Assembly: GCF_038622445.1 (NCBI RefSeq) | Contig: NZ_CP152019.1 | Location: forward strand, 4,066,501 to 4,130,500 | Source of the DNA: Sporosarcina sp. FSL K6-1522 | GTDB taxonomy: Bacteria; Bacillota; Bacilli; Bacillales_A; Planococcaceae | Reading direction: 5' to 3' | Length of the DNA: 64,000 nucleotides | Shown here: positions 1-7,531 of the stretch, piece after piece | How the letters are laid out: every line of letters begins with the position of its first letter | How positions within the stretch are numbered: position 1 is the first letter of the stretch | Program-made: the position numbers and the translations under genes | The notes under the pieces: model-generated | Database searches by the model: none | Seen by the model: the letters and a program-made list of their open reading frames with translations, nothing else | Told to the model about the DNA's origin: nothing

Positions 1-268
1 TTTCCCTTGACCATGGTGGGTTCCAAACGATGTTGACATCTACGTCTTTCACTTCTGGAAGTTCCACCAATTCTTGCTTGATGTTCGCAACAATTTGCGG
101 CCCCATCGGACAGCCCATTGATGTCAATGTCATTGTGACAATCGCCGTGCCTTCTTCGCTTAGCTCAGCATCATAGACAAGACCCAAGTTCACGATATCG
201 ATGCCAAGTTCTGGGTCGATGACGTTTTCTAGAGCCCCCATTAGACTCTCTTTCATTGCTTCACTCAT
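1..268 (-). CDS. yitW: YitW-like MIP18/DUF59 iron-sulfur assembly protein (3' end off window)
   Basis: Partial gene; its C-terminus lies left of the window. The 89 visible residues carry the DUF59/MIP18 signature DPELGIDIVNLGLVYD and the conserved Cys motif SMGCPMG. Family members (SufT, PaaD and B. subtilis YitW types) help mature or deliver iron-sulfur clusters. I chose the ATG at 268 because a GAGGG ribosome site lies six bases upstream; the in-frame ATG at 274 touches that site. The neighbours, a YitV-like esterase and a YitU-like HAD phosphatase, reproduce the B. subtilis yitU-yitV-yitW cluster, which supports the orthology. Exact function in this organism is inferred from the family. 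Confidence 0.85.
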   Translation of the reverse strand, partial: MSEAMKESLMGALENVIDPELGIDIVNLGLVYDAELSEEGTAIVTMTLTSMGCPMGPQIVANIKQELVELPEVKDVDVNIVWNPPWSRE

Positions 269-319
269 CTTCATCCCTCTTTTCATCCAGTTGATACTTT
301 CATCATAACAGAGTTCGCC

Positions 320-1099
320 TTAACCTTTCAAATGACGCGCAAACCAATCTGCCGCACGTAACATTCCCACTCTTGACACGGCATGTCCAGCCGTATCATC
401 TGACATAAATTCAAATCGTTCTGGCGCATCTGCGTACGCTTTTTTCACCGCTTCATAAAAATTAAACGTTGGTTCGTACGGCACAACCGTATCTTGTTTG
501 CCATGCCAGAAAAACAGCGGCCTGTTTTGCAATGCCTTTGGATGCTTCGTTAAATCAAACGTCGATAACGTATCTAATAAAGACGCTCTTTCTTCTGCCG
601 TGATCGGCAATTTGAAACCACGATTTTCGAACTGAGCCATTTGCGCTTTTGCCAGTTGGACAAACCCGGGTGCGCCCATCATCACGGCCGCCGCATCCAC
701 CCAATCATAGACAGTCAAACAACCAAGCGTCGTAATGCCACCCATCGATGTGCCACCCAAACCGATGTTCTCTGTTGTAACGAGCTTGCGTGCAATCAAC
801 TCTTCTCGAAGGAAGCCGATTTCTTCAATCGATGTTAGCACCGTTTCCCAAAAGCGAAGGCCTAGTTGAACTTCATCCAAATTTTCATGCCGCACGCCAT
901 GTAAATGCGCATCTGGTAATAAAACGCGAATACCTTTTCGGGCCATGTTATATGCGTAATGTAAGTTATGTTCTTTCGCACTCGTAAAACCATGCGCAAA
1001 AATGACGACAGGCACTTGTTTATCTTCAAGTTCTTTTTCTACAATATGTAATAAGGGAATCTTTCCCCACATCTCTTCATTGACAATCACGGTATCCAC
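320..1099 (-). CDS. yitV: YitV-like alpha/beta-hydrolase (putative esterase/acyl-peptidase fold)
   Basis: A 259-residue cytoplasmic alpha/beta hydrolase with no signal peptide. Visible landmarks are an oxyanion-type HGF at about residue 36, the nucleophile elbow GGTSMGG with Ser118, a candidate acid in HGKQDTVVP near residue 203 and a candidate catalytic His in DTAGHAVS near 242. Family members related to prolyl oligopeptidases and to B. subtilis YitV hydrolyse esters; the natural substrate is not known. It lies upstream of the yitW-like gene on the same strand (51 bp gap) and is divergent from the yitU-like HAD gene. The synteny with B. subtilis supports the name more than the function. Confidence 0.82.
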   Translation of the reverse strand: MDTVIVNEEMWGKIPLLHIVEKELEDKQVPVVIFAHGFTSAKEHNLHYAYNMARKGIRVLLPDAHLHGVRHENLDEVQLGLRFWETVLTSIEEIGFLREELIARKLVTTENIGLGGTSMGGITTLGCLTVYDWVDAAAVMMGAPGFVQLAKAQMAQFENRGFKLPITAEERASLLDTLSTFDLTKHPKALQNRPLFFWHGKQDTVVPYEPTFNFYEAVKKAYADAPERFEFMSDDTAGHAVSRVGMLRAADWFARHLKG

Positions 1100-1226
1100 A
1101 CCTTTCCCCTTTCATTGAGCCTAACAAAGTTTGTCTAAAAAAACAAAAAGGACGATTCATCCTATAGTATTTTTTGACTTGCCTCCCCCGCTAACGATAA
1201 ACTGAACAATAGAAGGGGGAATTATT

Positions 1227-2036
1227 TTGAAACCACATTTAATCGTCCTCGATCTTGACGGGACTTTACTGACCGACGAAAAAGTCATTTCCGAAAAAAC
1301 GATACAGACGCTAAAACAAGCAGAAGCGCAAGGCCATCATATTATGATTGCAACGGGTAGACCATATCGCGCAAGTGAAGTGTACTACCGTCAACTCGGC
1401 TTAACAACACCGATTGTCAATTTCAACGGCGCATTCGTCCACCATCCTGGTAATCGCTCTTGGCAAACAATTCATGAGACCATTTCGTTGCCTGTTGTCA
1501 AAGAAGTTATCGATGCTATGCAGCCATTTTCGGTCCATAACATTGTTGCCGAAGTCATGGATGATGTATACATGCATTATCATGATGAAAAACTGCTCGA
1601 TATTTTCGGCTTTGGTAATCCGATCATTACGCAAGGTGACATTCGACAATATTTACAAGTGAACCCAACAAGTTTACTCATTCAAGCGAACGAAAATACT
1701 GTCGATCCGATTCGCCGCCATCTTGCGGATGTTCATGCGGAGGTCATTGACCATAGACGCTGGGGTGCTCCTTGGCATGTTATTGAAATCGTGCGACACG
1801 GTTTGAATAAAGCCGTTGGGATTTCCCACGTCTCCAAATGGATGGACATTCCGCGCGAGCGCATCATTGCGTTTGGTGATGAAGACAACGACCTCGAAAT
1901 GATTGACTATGCAGGCGTCGGCGTCGCGATGGGCAACGGCATCGACAGACTGAAATCCATTGCCGACGAAGTGACATTGACAAATAACGAAGATGGCATT
2001 GCACAAGTGCTCAAAGAACGGTTACACTTGTCATAA
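1227..2036 (+). CDS. yitU: Cof-type HAD-superfamily phosphatase (YitU-like)
   Basis: A 269-residue HAD hydrolase of the Cof/IIB class. Motif I DLDGTLLTDEK holds the Asp nucleophile at residues 9-11. Motif II sits in IATGRP, and motif IV in GDEDNDLEMI near residue 217. The cap domain between motifs II and III is of the IIB type. Such enzymes dephosphorylate small metabolites such as sugar phosphates, FMN-type compounds and PLP; the substrate cannot be read from sequence. The start is TTG at 1227, supported by AGAAGGGGGA eight bases upstream. It is divergent from the yitV-like gene and followed by a structured intergenic repeat. Confidence 0.85.
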   Translation: MKPHLIVLDLDGTLLTDEKVISEKTIQTLKQAEAQGHHIMIATGRPYRASEVYYRQLGLTTPIVNFNGAFVHHPGNRSWQTIHETISLPVVKEVIDAMQPFSVHNIVAEVMDDVYMHYHDEKLLDIFGFGNPIITQGDIRQYLQVNPTSLLIQANENTVDPIRRHLADVHAEVIDHRRWGAPWHVIEIVRHGLNKAVGISHVSKWMDIPRERIIAFGDEDNDLEMIDYAGVGVAMGNGIDRLKSIADEVTLTNNEDGIAQVLKERLHLS

Positions 2037-2038
2037 AA

Positions 2039-2208
2039 TGATATAGATTGAACTTATGATTTTCATCTACTATCCAGCAAAGGCGCCTTACAAGCGGTCG
2101 CCGAAGCCATAAGACTGGCAGTGGTTTTCTGCCTGGCTTTATGGCGGGAGGCATCCGCAAGCGCCAATCGTTGTAGGTAGGATTCTTTAATTCAATTTAT
2201 ATAGTTAC
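2039..2208. repeat. Dispersed intergenic inverted-repeat element, copy 1
   Basis: The left end ATATAGATTGAAC and the right end TTCAATTTATATAG are inverted relatives of each other. The left half continues with a block (TTATGATTTTCATCTAC and CTTACAAGCGGTCGCC) that is also found at 14775-14877 and, more degraded, at 26981-27071. This copy contains an extra internal hairpin at about 2106-2145 (GCCATAA...TTATGGC). It has no coding capacity and lies in the gap between the yitU-like and degV genes. Confidence 0.7.
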
Positions 2209-2226
2209 ATAATAGGAGGGATTAAC

Positions 2227-3078
2227 ATGAAAATTTTTGCGGACAGTGCATGCGATCTACCAAAATCTTTTTTTGCAGAAAATGATGTCACACTCCTCCC
2301 ACTAAGGGTTCTAATTGACGATCAAGAGTATGATGATATTTTAACAATCGATTCCAAAGAAGTATACAAAGCCATTCGAGCTGGCAAACATCCTAAAACG
2401 TCACAAGCCTCTCCGGAGCTGATCCTGGAAAAATGGCGGGAGCTCGCTCAATCTAGGGAAGATGGCATCTATATCGCTTTCTCGTCAGAGCTATCAGGCA
2501 CGCATGATACAGCGGTCATGCTAAGGGATCAAGTAAAAGAGACGAATCCCCATATGAATTTAGTCATTATTGATTCGAAATGTGCTTCCCTTGGCTATGG
2601 ATTGCTCGTGAAAGAAGCCGTTCGCCTACGAGATGCTGGTGAAACTGACATCCGAACAATCGAACGTAAAATACGCCATATGGCAGGGCATATGGAGCAT
2701 TTATTCACCGTGGAGGATCTTGATTATCTTGCAAAAGGTGGACGTGTATCGAAAGCTAGTGCCTTTATCGGCGGGTTATTGAACATTAAACCACTTTTGC
2801 ATGTTGAAAGCGGCAAACTTGTGCCACTTGAAAAACACCGAGGCCGTAAAAAAGTATTGCGCCGAATGACAGAGTTAATGGCAGAGCGTGGCGATCATTT
2901 AGCCAACCAAACAATCGCCATTAGCCATGGTGATGATGAAAGCATTGCACTTGAATTGAAGGCAGTTATCGAAGAATTATTCCGCCCGAAAAATATCGAA
3001 ATTCACCTCATCGGCTCTGCCGTCGGTTCACACGCCGGCCCAGGCACAGTCGCAGTATTTTTCTTAAATAAACTGTAA
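2227..3078 (+). CDS. DegV family fatty-acid-binding protein
   Basis: A 283-residue DegV domain protein. It starts MKIFADSACDLP and shows the family motifs TSQASPE (about residue 58) and SSELSGTHDTA (about 83-93), plus the C-terminal GSAVGSHAGPGT. DegV/FakB proteins bind a single fatty acid and, in species with the kinase FakA, present it for phosphorylation. No fakA is visible here, so the pathway role is inferred from the family. The ATG at 2227 follows AGGAGGGATTAAC. It is a single-gene unit closed by a strong bidirectional terminator. Confidence 0.9.
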   Translation: MKIFADSACDLPKSFFAENDVTLLPLRVLIDDQEYDDILTIDSKEVYKAIRAGKHPKTSQASPELILEKWRELAQSREDGIYIAFSSELSGTHDTAVMLRDQVKETNPHMNLVIIDSKCASLGYGLLVKEAVRLRDAGETDIRTIERKIRHMAGHMEHLFTVEDLDYLAKGGRVSKASAFIGGLLNIKPLLHVESGKLVPLEKHRGRKKVLRRMTELMAERGDHLANQTIAISHGDDESIALELKAVIEELFRPKNIEIHLIGSAVGSHAGPGTVAVFFLNKL

Positions 3079-3091
3079 GCTGAATAAAGAT

Positions 3092-3133
3092 AAAAAACTC
3101 CAGGAATGGCAAATTGCCATTCCTGGAGTTTTT
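3092..3133. terminator. Bidirectional intrinsic terminator between degV and the GH13-like gene
   Basis: A perfect stem AAAACTCCAGGAATGGCA / TGCCATTCCTGGAGTTTT with a very short AT loop. It is flanked by A-rich and T-rich tracts, so it can stop convergent transcripts from both sides. Confidence 0.92.
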
Positions 3134-3136
3134 CGA

Positions 3137-4585
3137 TTACTTCGCCGCACGCGCTCGTTTCGCTTGTCGACTTTTTTTGAACATCATGAAGAGGAAGCCA
3201 AAGAATAAGACATAAATAAGAATCGATGCGATAAGATACGGTGTATTATATCCCGTATCTTCATCCGCAATATAAATTTCAGCAAGTTCTCGTTCTAATA
3301 CAACACGGTATACGCCATCTTTCGATTCGCGAATCAAATCATTATCGAGTACGCCACGTAGTTTCTTGTTTTCCCCGATAATTTCTTTCGGAATTTCTAC
3401 ATTGGCTGTTTCTGATGTATTGTTCAACGCAACGATCCATGTTTCCTTATCATTTGAACGTTTATAAACCGTAAAGCCATCTTTATTGTGCAACATTTCG
3501 AAGTCTCCATTACGAAGGGCTTCGGATTGATTGCGCAAGCTGTTTAAATTACCGATGTGATCGGCTAGTTCCATATCAGTTTTAAAGTTTGTCATTGGAT
3601 GACTTTCAGGTGCTTCTTTCCCGTTTACTGCAATTTCCGAAGCATATGGAAGGACAGGGATTCCTGGCAATGTAAATAGGCCTGCCGCTGCTACTTTCCA
3701 TCTTGTTGGCGGGTACATTCTCGCTTCCACCATTTCATAGGTGAAGCGTGGTCCTGTCAATTCATCAAATTGAATGAGTTCTTTTTTGTTCGGGTTATCA
3801 AATAGCGCAAGCGGTGATGTGTCGGCATCTGTTCCGACAAATGACTGCTTCAATGCCGCCATTTTGTCCATGCTTGGCGCTGCATCAAAATCTGCGTCAC
3901 TCGCTTCATTCGTTAACACGTAAGCATCAGGATGCACTTCTTTAATAGCCGCAATCACTTCATTGATAAACGCTGTGTCGACATGACTAATTTTCGTTAA
4001 TCGGATACCGTCCAGTTTAGCTGTTTCCATAAAGTTAATAACTGCATTTTTCAATGCTTGTTGCGTGCCTGGATCTGTAGTGTCCCAGTCGATTGTATCA
4101 TCTGCTGCTGGTGTGAATTTTGCCGTTCCTTCTTGTGCCCAAACGTGATTAGCACTCACACCGCCAAATGGAAAATCTGCGATGATTGCCAGGTCTTGCT
4201 TCTGAACTGCCTTATGCATAGCCGCAAAATCTTTATCTGTCCCAAAACGCGGTTCCAACTTCGTATAATCCAGTACTTTACTACCATCGTACGATTCTGT
4301 GCTAAAAATAGGCCCTAGTGAAATCATCGTGAAGCCCATTTTTGTAATATGCTCTAATCTCGCAGTGACACCGGCAAAATCACCGCCGTTAAACGCATTG
4401 CCATCTTCAACGTCCACGTCAATATCGTTTGTGCCATCCCCGTTGTTGTAACGGTCGACGAGCAAATCATATATACTTTCGTCCTCAATTGTTCGCTCTG
4501 CCTGTGCAAAAGCCCCTGTTGGATACAAGGTCGATACAAATACGAGCAAGGTTACAATTAGTCCAAATCCTTTATTTACCTTCAC
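3137..4585 (-). CDS. Secreted, C-terminally membrane-anchored GH13-like protein with degenerate active site
   Basis: A 482-residue protein with an N-terminal signal peptide (cleavage likely after AFA at 25-27), a GH13 alpha-amylase-like barrel (about 35-370), a beta-sandwich-like C domain (about 380-440), one transmembrane helix (about 449-467) and a basic cytoplasmic tail. The topology puts the barrel outside the cell. Conserved region I is recognisable (DFPFGGVSANH). In region II the usual D-G-F-R-x-D reads DGIRLT, so Thr197 replaces the catalytic Asp nucleophile. The general acid may be kept as Glu227 (LTNEAS). In region IV the usual N-H-D is replaced (FDELTGPRF). Two of three catalytic carboxylates thus appear lost. 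It may bind glucans or cell-wall polymer without cleaving it, but that is inference. It stands alone and converges on degV. Confidence 0.8.
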   Translation of the reverse strand: MKVNKGFGLIVTLLVFVSTLYPTGAFAQAERTIEDESIYDLLVDRYNNGDGTNDIDVDVEDGNAFNGGDFAGVTARLEHITKMGFTMISLGPIFSTESYDGSKVLDYTKLEPRFGTDKDFAAMHKAVQKQDLAIIADFPFGGVSANHVWAQEGTAKFTPAADDTIDWDTTDPGTQQALKNAVINFMETAKLDGIRLTKISHVDTAFINEVIAAIKEVHPDAYVLTNEASDADFDAAPSMDKMAALKQSFVGTDADTSPLALFDNPNKKELIQFDELTGPRFTYEMVEARMYPPTRWKVAAAGLFTLPGIPVLPYASEIAVNGKEAPESHPMTNFKTDMELADHIGNLNSLRNQSEALRNGDFEMLHNKDGFTVYKRSNDKETWIVALNNTSETANVEIPKEIIGENKKLRGVLDNDLIRESKDGVYRVVLERELAEIYIADEDTGYNTPYLIASILIYVLFFGFLFMMFKKSRQAKRARAAK

Positions 4586-4703
4586 AAAACTGCCTCCTCA
4601 AAACGCACTCTTTCGTCATTTTACCAAACCGCTCGACATGCCGCCATCGTTTCAAGCCAAAATGCCGCCGCTTCCCTATTAAATAGGGCGATATTGTGAA
4701 TAT

Positions 4704-4745
4704 GCGCGCTTCAGACGATGGATTGCGCCCTCATCATACTCTCTC
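4704..4745. repeat. Short 21-bp-period intergenic repeat (about two units)
   Basis: Units beginning GCGCGCTTC at 4704 and GCGCCCTC at 4725 are exactly 21 bp apart. The first unit (GCGCGCTTCAGACGATGGATT) closely resembles units in the array at 36260-36375, such as GCGCGGTTCGAGCGATGGAT. It lies in the gap between the GH13-like gene and the terminator downstream of the small membrane-peptide ORF. Confidence 0.5.
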
Positions 4746-4750
4746 CATCC

Positions 4751-4788
4751 AAAAAACACCTGCCAGCACATTCGCCAGCAGGTGTTTC
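4751..4788 (-). terminator. Intrinsic terminator after the small membrane-peptide ORF
   Basis: On the minus strand the stem AAACACCTGCTGGC / GCTGGCAGGTGTTT runs into TTTTTT. It sits 7 bases past the stop of the 40-residue ORF and would end the yisL transcript. Confidence 0.85.
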
Positions 4789-4795
4789 CTTCATT

Positions 4796-4918
4796 CTATT
4801 CATCATCTTCAAAATCTGATGTCCGCTTTTTCCTCGAAACAATGAAAACAGAAACCACAAACAGTGCCATGAGTAGCAACGTACATACGAGTAGTATAGG
4901 TCCCATACTAGACACCAT
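4796..4918 (-). CDS. Small single-pass membrane peptide (40 aa)
   Basis: An ORF of 41 codons from ATG at 4918. It encodes a short N-terminus, one hydrophobic helix (about residues 6-27) and a charged tail RKKRTSDFEDDE. An AGGAG ribosome site lies 11 bases upstream, a little far for the ATG. The ORF sits 30 bp downstream of yisL and is followed directly by a terminator, so it looks like the last member of that transcript. Function is unknown. A chance ORF is possible, but the membrane helix plus charged tail and the tight terminator argue for a real gene. Confidence 0.5.
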   Translation of the reverse strand: MVSSMGPILLVCTLLLMALFVVSVFIVSRKKRTSDFEDDE

Positions 4919-4948
4919 TCCAATCACTGCTCCTTTGTTTAGAAAGAA

Positions 4949-5314
4949 TTACTTAAACCATGTAATTCCTAGCGGAAGTTTGAAACCTAAGAACATTGTT
5001 ACGAATAAGAATACGAAAAACAGAACCCAGAACATCGTAACACTCTTATTCTTCTCAGAGCGCACAAGCACCATTTCCATCATACCGATTGTCACTAGAC
5101 CGAAAAGGAATTTCATGCCGTACAACGCGCCCATACCCAAACTCATCGTTTTCATGAACAACAAGAAGCCTGACACTAAAATCAATACATAAAACAGGCG
5201 TGCGATCATATGCGTAATTTTTTTCCCTTTTGTGCCATTCGCCATTACAGCTGCGACAAGGAAAAGAATGATGCCTACAACCCATGAAAAAATGTGGAAA
5301 TGCGTTGAATCCAA
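4949..5314 (-). CDS. yisL: YisL family (UPF0344/DUF1516) membrane protein
   Basis: A hydrophobic protein of about 121 residues with four predicted transmembrane helices, matching the UPF0344/YisL family in length and character. It lies next to the yisK-like gene as in B. subtilis. I chose a TTG start at 5314 because a full GAGGTGA ribosome site lies five bases upstream. The alternative GTG at 5323 is inside that site. No biochemical role is established for the family. Confidence 0.78.
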   Translation of the reverse strand: MDSTHFHIFSWVVGIILFLVAAVMANGTKGKKITHMIARLFYVLILVSGFLLFMKTMSLGMGALYGMKFLFGLVTIGMMEMVLVRSEKNKSVTMFWVLFFVFLFVTMFLGFKLPLGITWFK

Positions 5315-5390
5315 AACTGTCACCTCATTGATTATTATAATTACCGTAATAATCCTATCACATTATACATAGCCAAGGTAGAAATTACCC

Positions 5391-6290
5391 TTAGACAAAT
5401 TTATTGACGAGTGTGCCAATACCTTCGATAGACACTTTCACCGTATCGCCCTTTTTCAAAAATGTTGGCGGTGTCATCCCTTTTCCAACCCCAGCAGGCG
5501 TACCTGTCAAAATCACATCGCCTGGCTCCAACGTAATAAAACGAGAAATTTCCGCAATCAATTCATCAATTTTAAATATCATCGATGCTGTATTGCTATT
5601 CTGCCTGACCTCATCATTAACCTTTGTCACGATGGATAAATCATGCGCATTTGGAATTTCATTTTTCGTCACAATATAAGGCCCCATCGGACAAGAACCG
5701 TCTAAGCTTTTGCCAAGGAAAAACTGTCCATGTGCCGTTTGGATATCACGCGCAGTAACATCATTGGCAATGGTATAACCGAATACATAATCGTAGGCAA
5801 GCTGTTTCGGGATATTACGCCCTGTCTTGCTAATGACGACAGCAAGCTCCCCTTCATAATCGAGGCTGTCTGTCACGCCTTCATGAATCGGTAAATCCTG
5901 TTCGTCCGCAGCGATGGCTGTCGGTGATTTTGTAAAGAGCATCAGCTTTTCAGGTGGCGCATCTGCCCCCATTTCCACTGCATGATCTGCATAGTTTTTG
6001 CCTACACATAACACATTTTTAGGCGTTCTTGGAATCGGCGCAAGCCATTCAATTTCTGTAAATTCATATTTAAAACGCTCTGAATTTTCATCTAGACGTG
6101 CTTGTTCCGCTAATTTACGCACTTGTTCCACAAAGTCCATTCCTTGGGCAATACCCGCTGTAATTGTTTGTGGGAAATCGGAGATGTCATATGCATCTGC
6201 AATGGCTAGCATATCCCATACTGCATCCTCTTTTTTTACTTTTGGTCCGAACAATGTTTGGCCCTCATAGCGGAACGATAACAATTTCAT
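5391..6290 (-). CDS. yisK: YisK-like fumarylacetoacetate hydrolase family protein
   Basis: A 299-residue FAH-superfamily protein. The C-terminal FAH domain (about 90-298) shows the metal-binding DSLDYEGELAVVI region with its acidic residues and the family signature VILTGTPAGVG. The N-terminal part (about 1-80) is the small domain seen in YisK-type members. B. subtilis YisK is reported as an oxaloacetate decarboxylase that also associates with the cell-shape protein Mbl; the same role here is inferred from similarity and from the adjacent yisL. The ATG at 6290 has GAGAGGATGGGG upstream. Confidence 0.85.
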   Translation of the reverse strand: MKLLSFRYEGQTLFGPKVKKEDAVWDMLAIADAYDISDFPQTITAGIAQGMDFVEQVRKLAEQARLDENSERFKYEFTEIEWLAPIPRTPKNVLCVGKNYADHAVEMGADAPPEKLMLFTKSPTAIAADEQDLPIHEGVTDSLDYEGELAVVISKTGRNIPKQLAYDYVFGYTIANDVTARDIQTAHGQFFLGKSLDGSCPMGPYIVTKNEIPNAHDLSIVTKVNDEVRQNSNTASMIFKIDELIAEISRFITLEPGDVILTGTPAGVGKGMTPPTFLKKGDTVKVSIEGIGTLVNKFV

Positions 6291-6334
6291 CTTCTACCCC
6301 ATCCTCTCTGAAATGAATTCCCTAATTGTACTTG

Positions 6335-7531
6335 TTACGACAAAGGTCGACTCTTTCCCTCTTTATTCGAAAAACTTTTTCCGTAAGTCGCTTTTCGCCA
6401 GACCCACTCTAACGGCCCCATGCGGAATTTCGACAACCATAGTTCTGCAAAAATCACTTGGATAGCAAATACCCCAATCGCAATCCATATCCCCGTTGCT
6501 AAATCGACTTTTCCATACATTCCAAAACCGTAGGCATAGAAAATCGTTGTCGCAATGACGGACTGCATAATATAGGTGGTCAATGACATCCTACCTGCTT
6601 TGGAAATCGGACGGAAGACCGTGCGGATAAACGGAACTTGCCATAACAGCAATAACAATCCCACATACCCCGCTGCCAAGATTGGCCCACCAAATGACGT
6701 TTGTAACATCATATCTGCCGTATTCGCCCCATCAATATGTGGCGCAGCTTTCATCCAAATTCCCGCTACAAGCGCAATCACAGTGATCACCGCAATACGG
6801 CCTTTCAGTTCGCTAGCACGTTCAAACACTTGCCATTTGGAAAGCCCCGCACCAATCATCATGAGTGGCAAGATGATGATAAAACCACTCGCTGTCGACA
6901 GCAGACCGAATGTTAACCATTCAACCAGGCGAAAGCTAAATATTTCACCATAAGTGCCAAGCCCATATGCACCAATCGCTAGCTCAATTTGATGAATGTC
7001 TGCATAGCCCTCCATCATCATATTCGGGCTAATCTTTTCAAGTAAATACGTGACAATATAGAAAAATGCGTTCGGCACAATATAGACAATCGCCGCAATC
7101 GGGAGGAGCCATTTCTTCGGAATACGAACAAACGCAATCATCACAAAGCCCATCACCGCATAGGTGAACAACACATCACCCGACCAAACGACCAACGCAT
7201 GGATCAAGCCAAAGCCTAGTAAAACCGTTAAACGACGTACCATAAATGGCGCAAACGCAGTACCGTTTGCTAATGCCTTTTCATATTGCATATTCAAACC
7301 ATAGCCAAATAACATCGCAAAAATCGGGTAAAAACTTGCCTCTACAAAAATATCAATATTTTTAAATGTTGCTTGGTCACTTGGCGTACTGAACCACGAA
7401 TACGGATCCATATACAAATAAGGCGAGTGGAAGTGCAGCATATTTGCGACAAAAATACCGAGCAATGCAACTCCTCGCAGCAAATCGAGTACTTCAACCC
7501 GATTGCCAAGTGTTGTCGGTGTTCCCTTCAA
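6335..7531 (-). CDS. DUF418 domain polytopic membrane protein (YeiB-like)
   Basis: A 398-residue integral membrane protein with about ten hydrophobic segments. It carries the typical N-terminal motif RVEVLDLLRGVALLGIF and the C-terminal DUF418 domain (about 230-390) ending in ELWLSKFRMGPLEWVWR. The function of the family is not established. It starts with TTG at 7531, overlapping the addA stop codon as TTGA, with AGGGGGAA upstream, so it is translationally coupled to addA. That places it at the end of the addB-addA transcript. Confidence 0.85.
   Translation of the reverse strand: MKGTPTTLGNRVEVLDLLRGVALLGIFVANMLHFHSPYLYMDPYSWFSTPSDQATFKNIDIFVEASFYPIFAMLFGYGLNMQYEKALANGTAFAPFMVRRLTVLLGFGLIHALVVWSGDVLFTYAVMGFVMIAFVRIPKKWLLPIAAIVYIVPNAFFYIVTYLLEKISPNMMMEGYADIHQIELAIGAYGLGTYGEIFSFRLVEWLTFGLLSTASGFIIILPLMMIGAGLSKWQVFERASELKGRIAVITVIALVAGIWMKAAPHIDGANTADMMLQTSFGGPILAAGYVGLLLLLWQVPFIRTVFRPISKAGRMSLTTYIMQSVIATTIFYAYGFGMYGKVDLATGIWIAIGVFAIQVIFAELWLSKFRMGPLEWVWRKATYGKSFSNKEGKSRPLS

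Noticed and set aside
4711..4923. A 70-codon minus-strand ORF overlapping the small membrane-peptide ORF
   Set aside because: It reads through the terminator hairpin and has no hydrophobic or other protein-like pattern. The shorter frame ending before the terminator is more credible.
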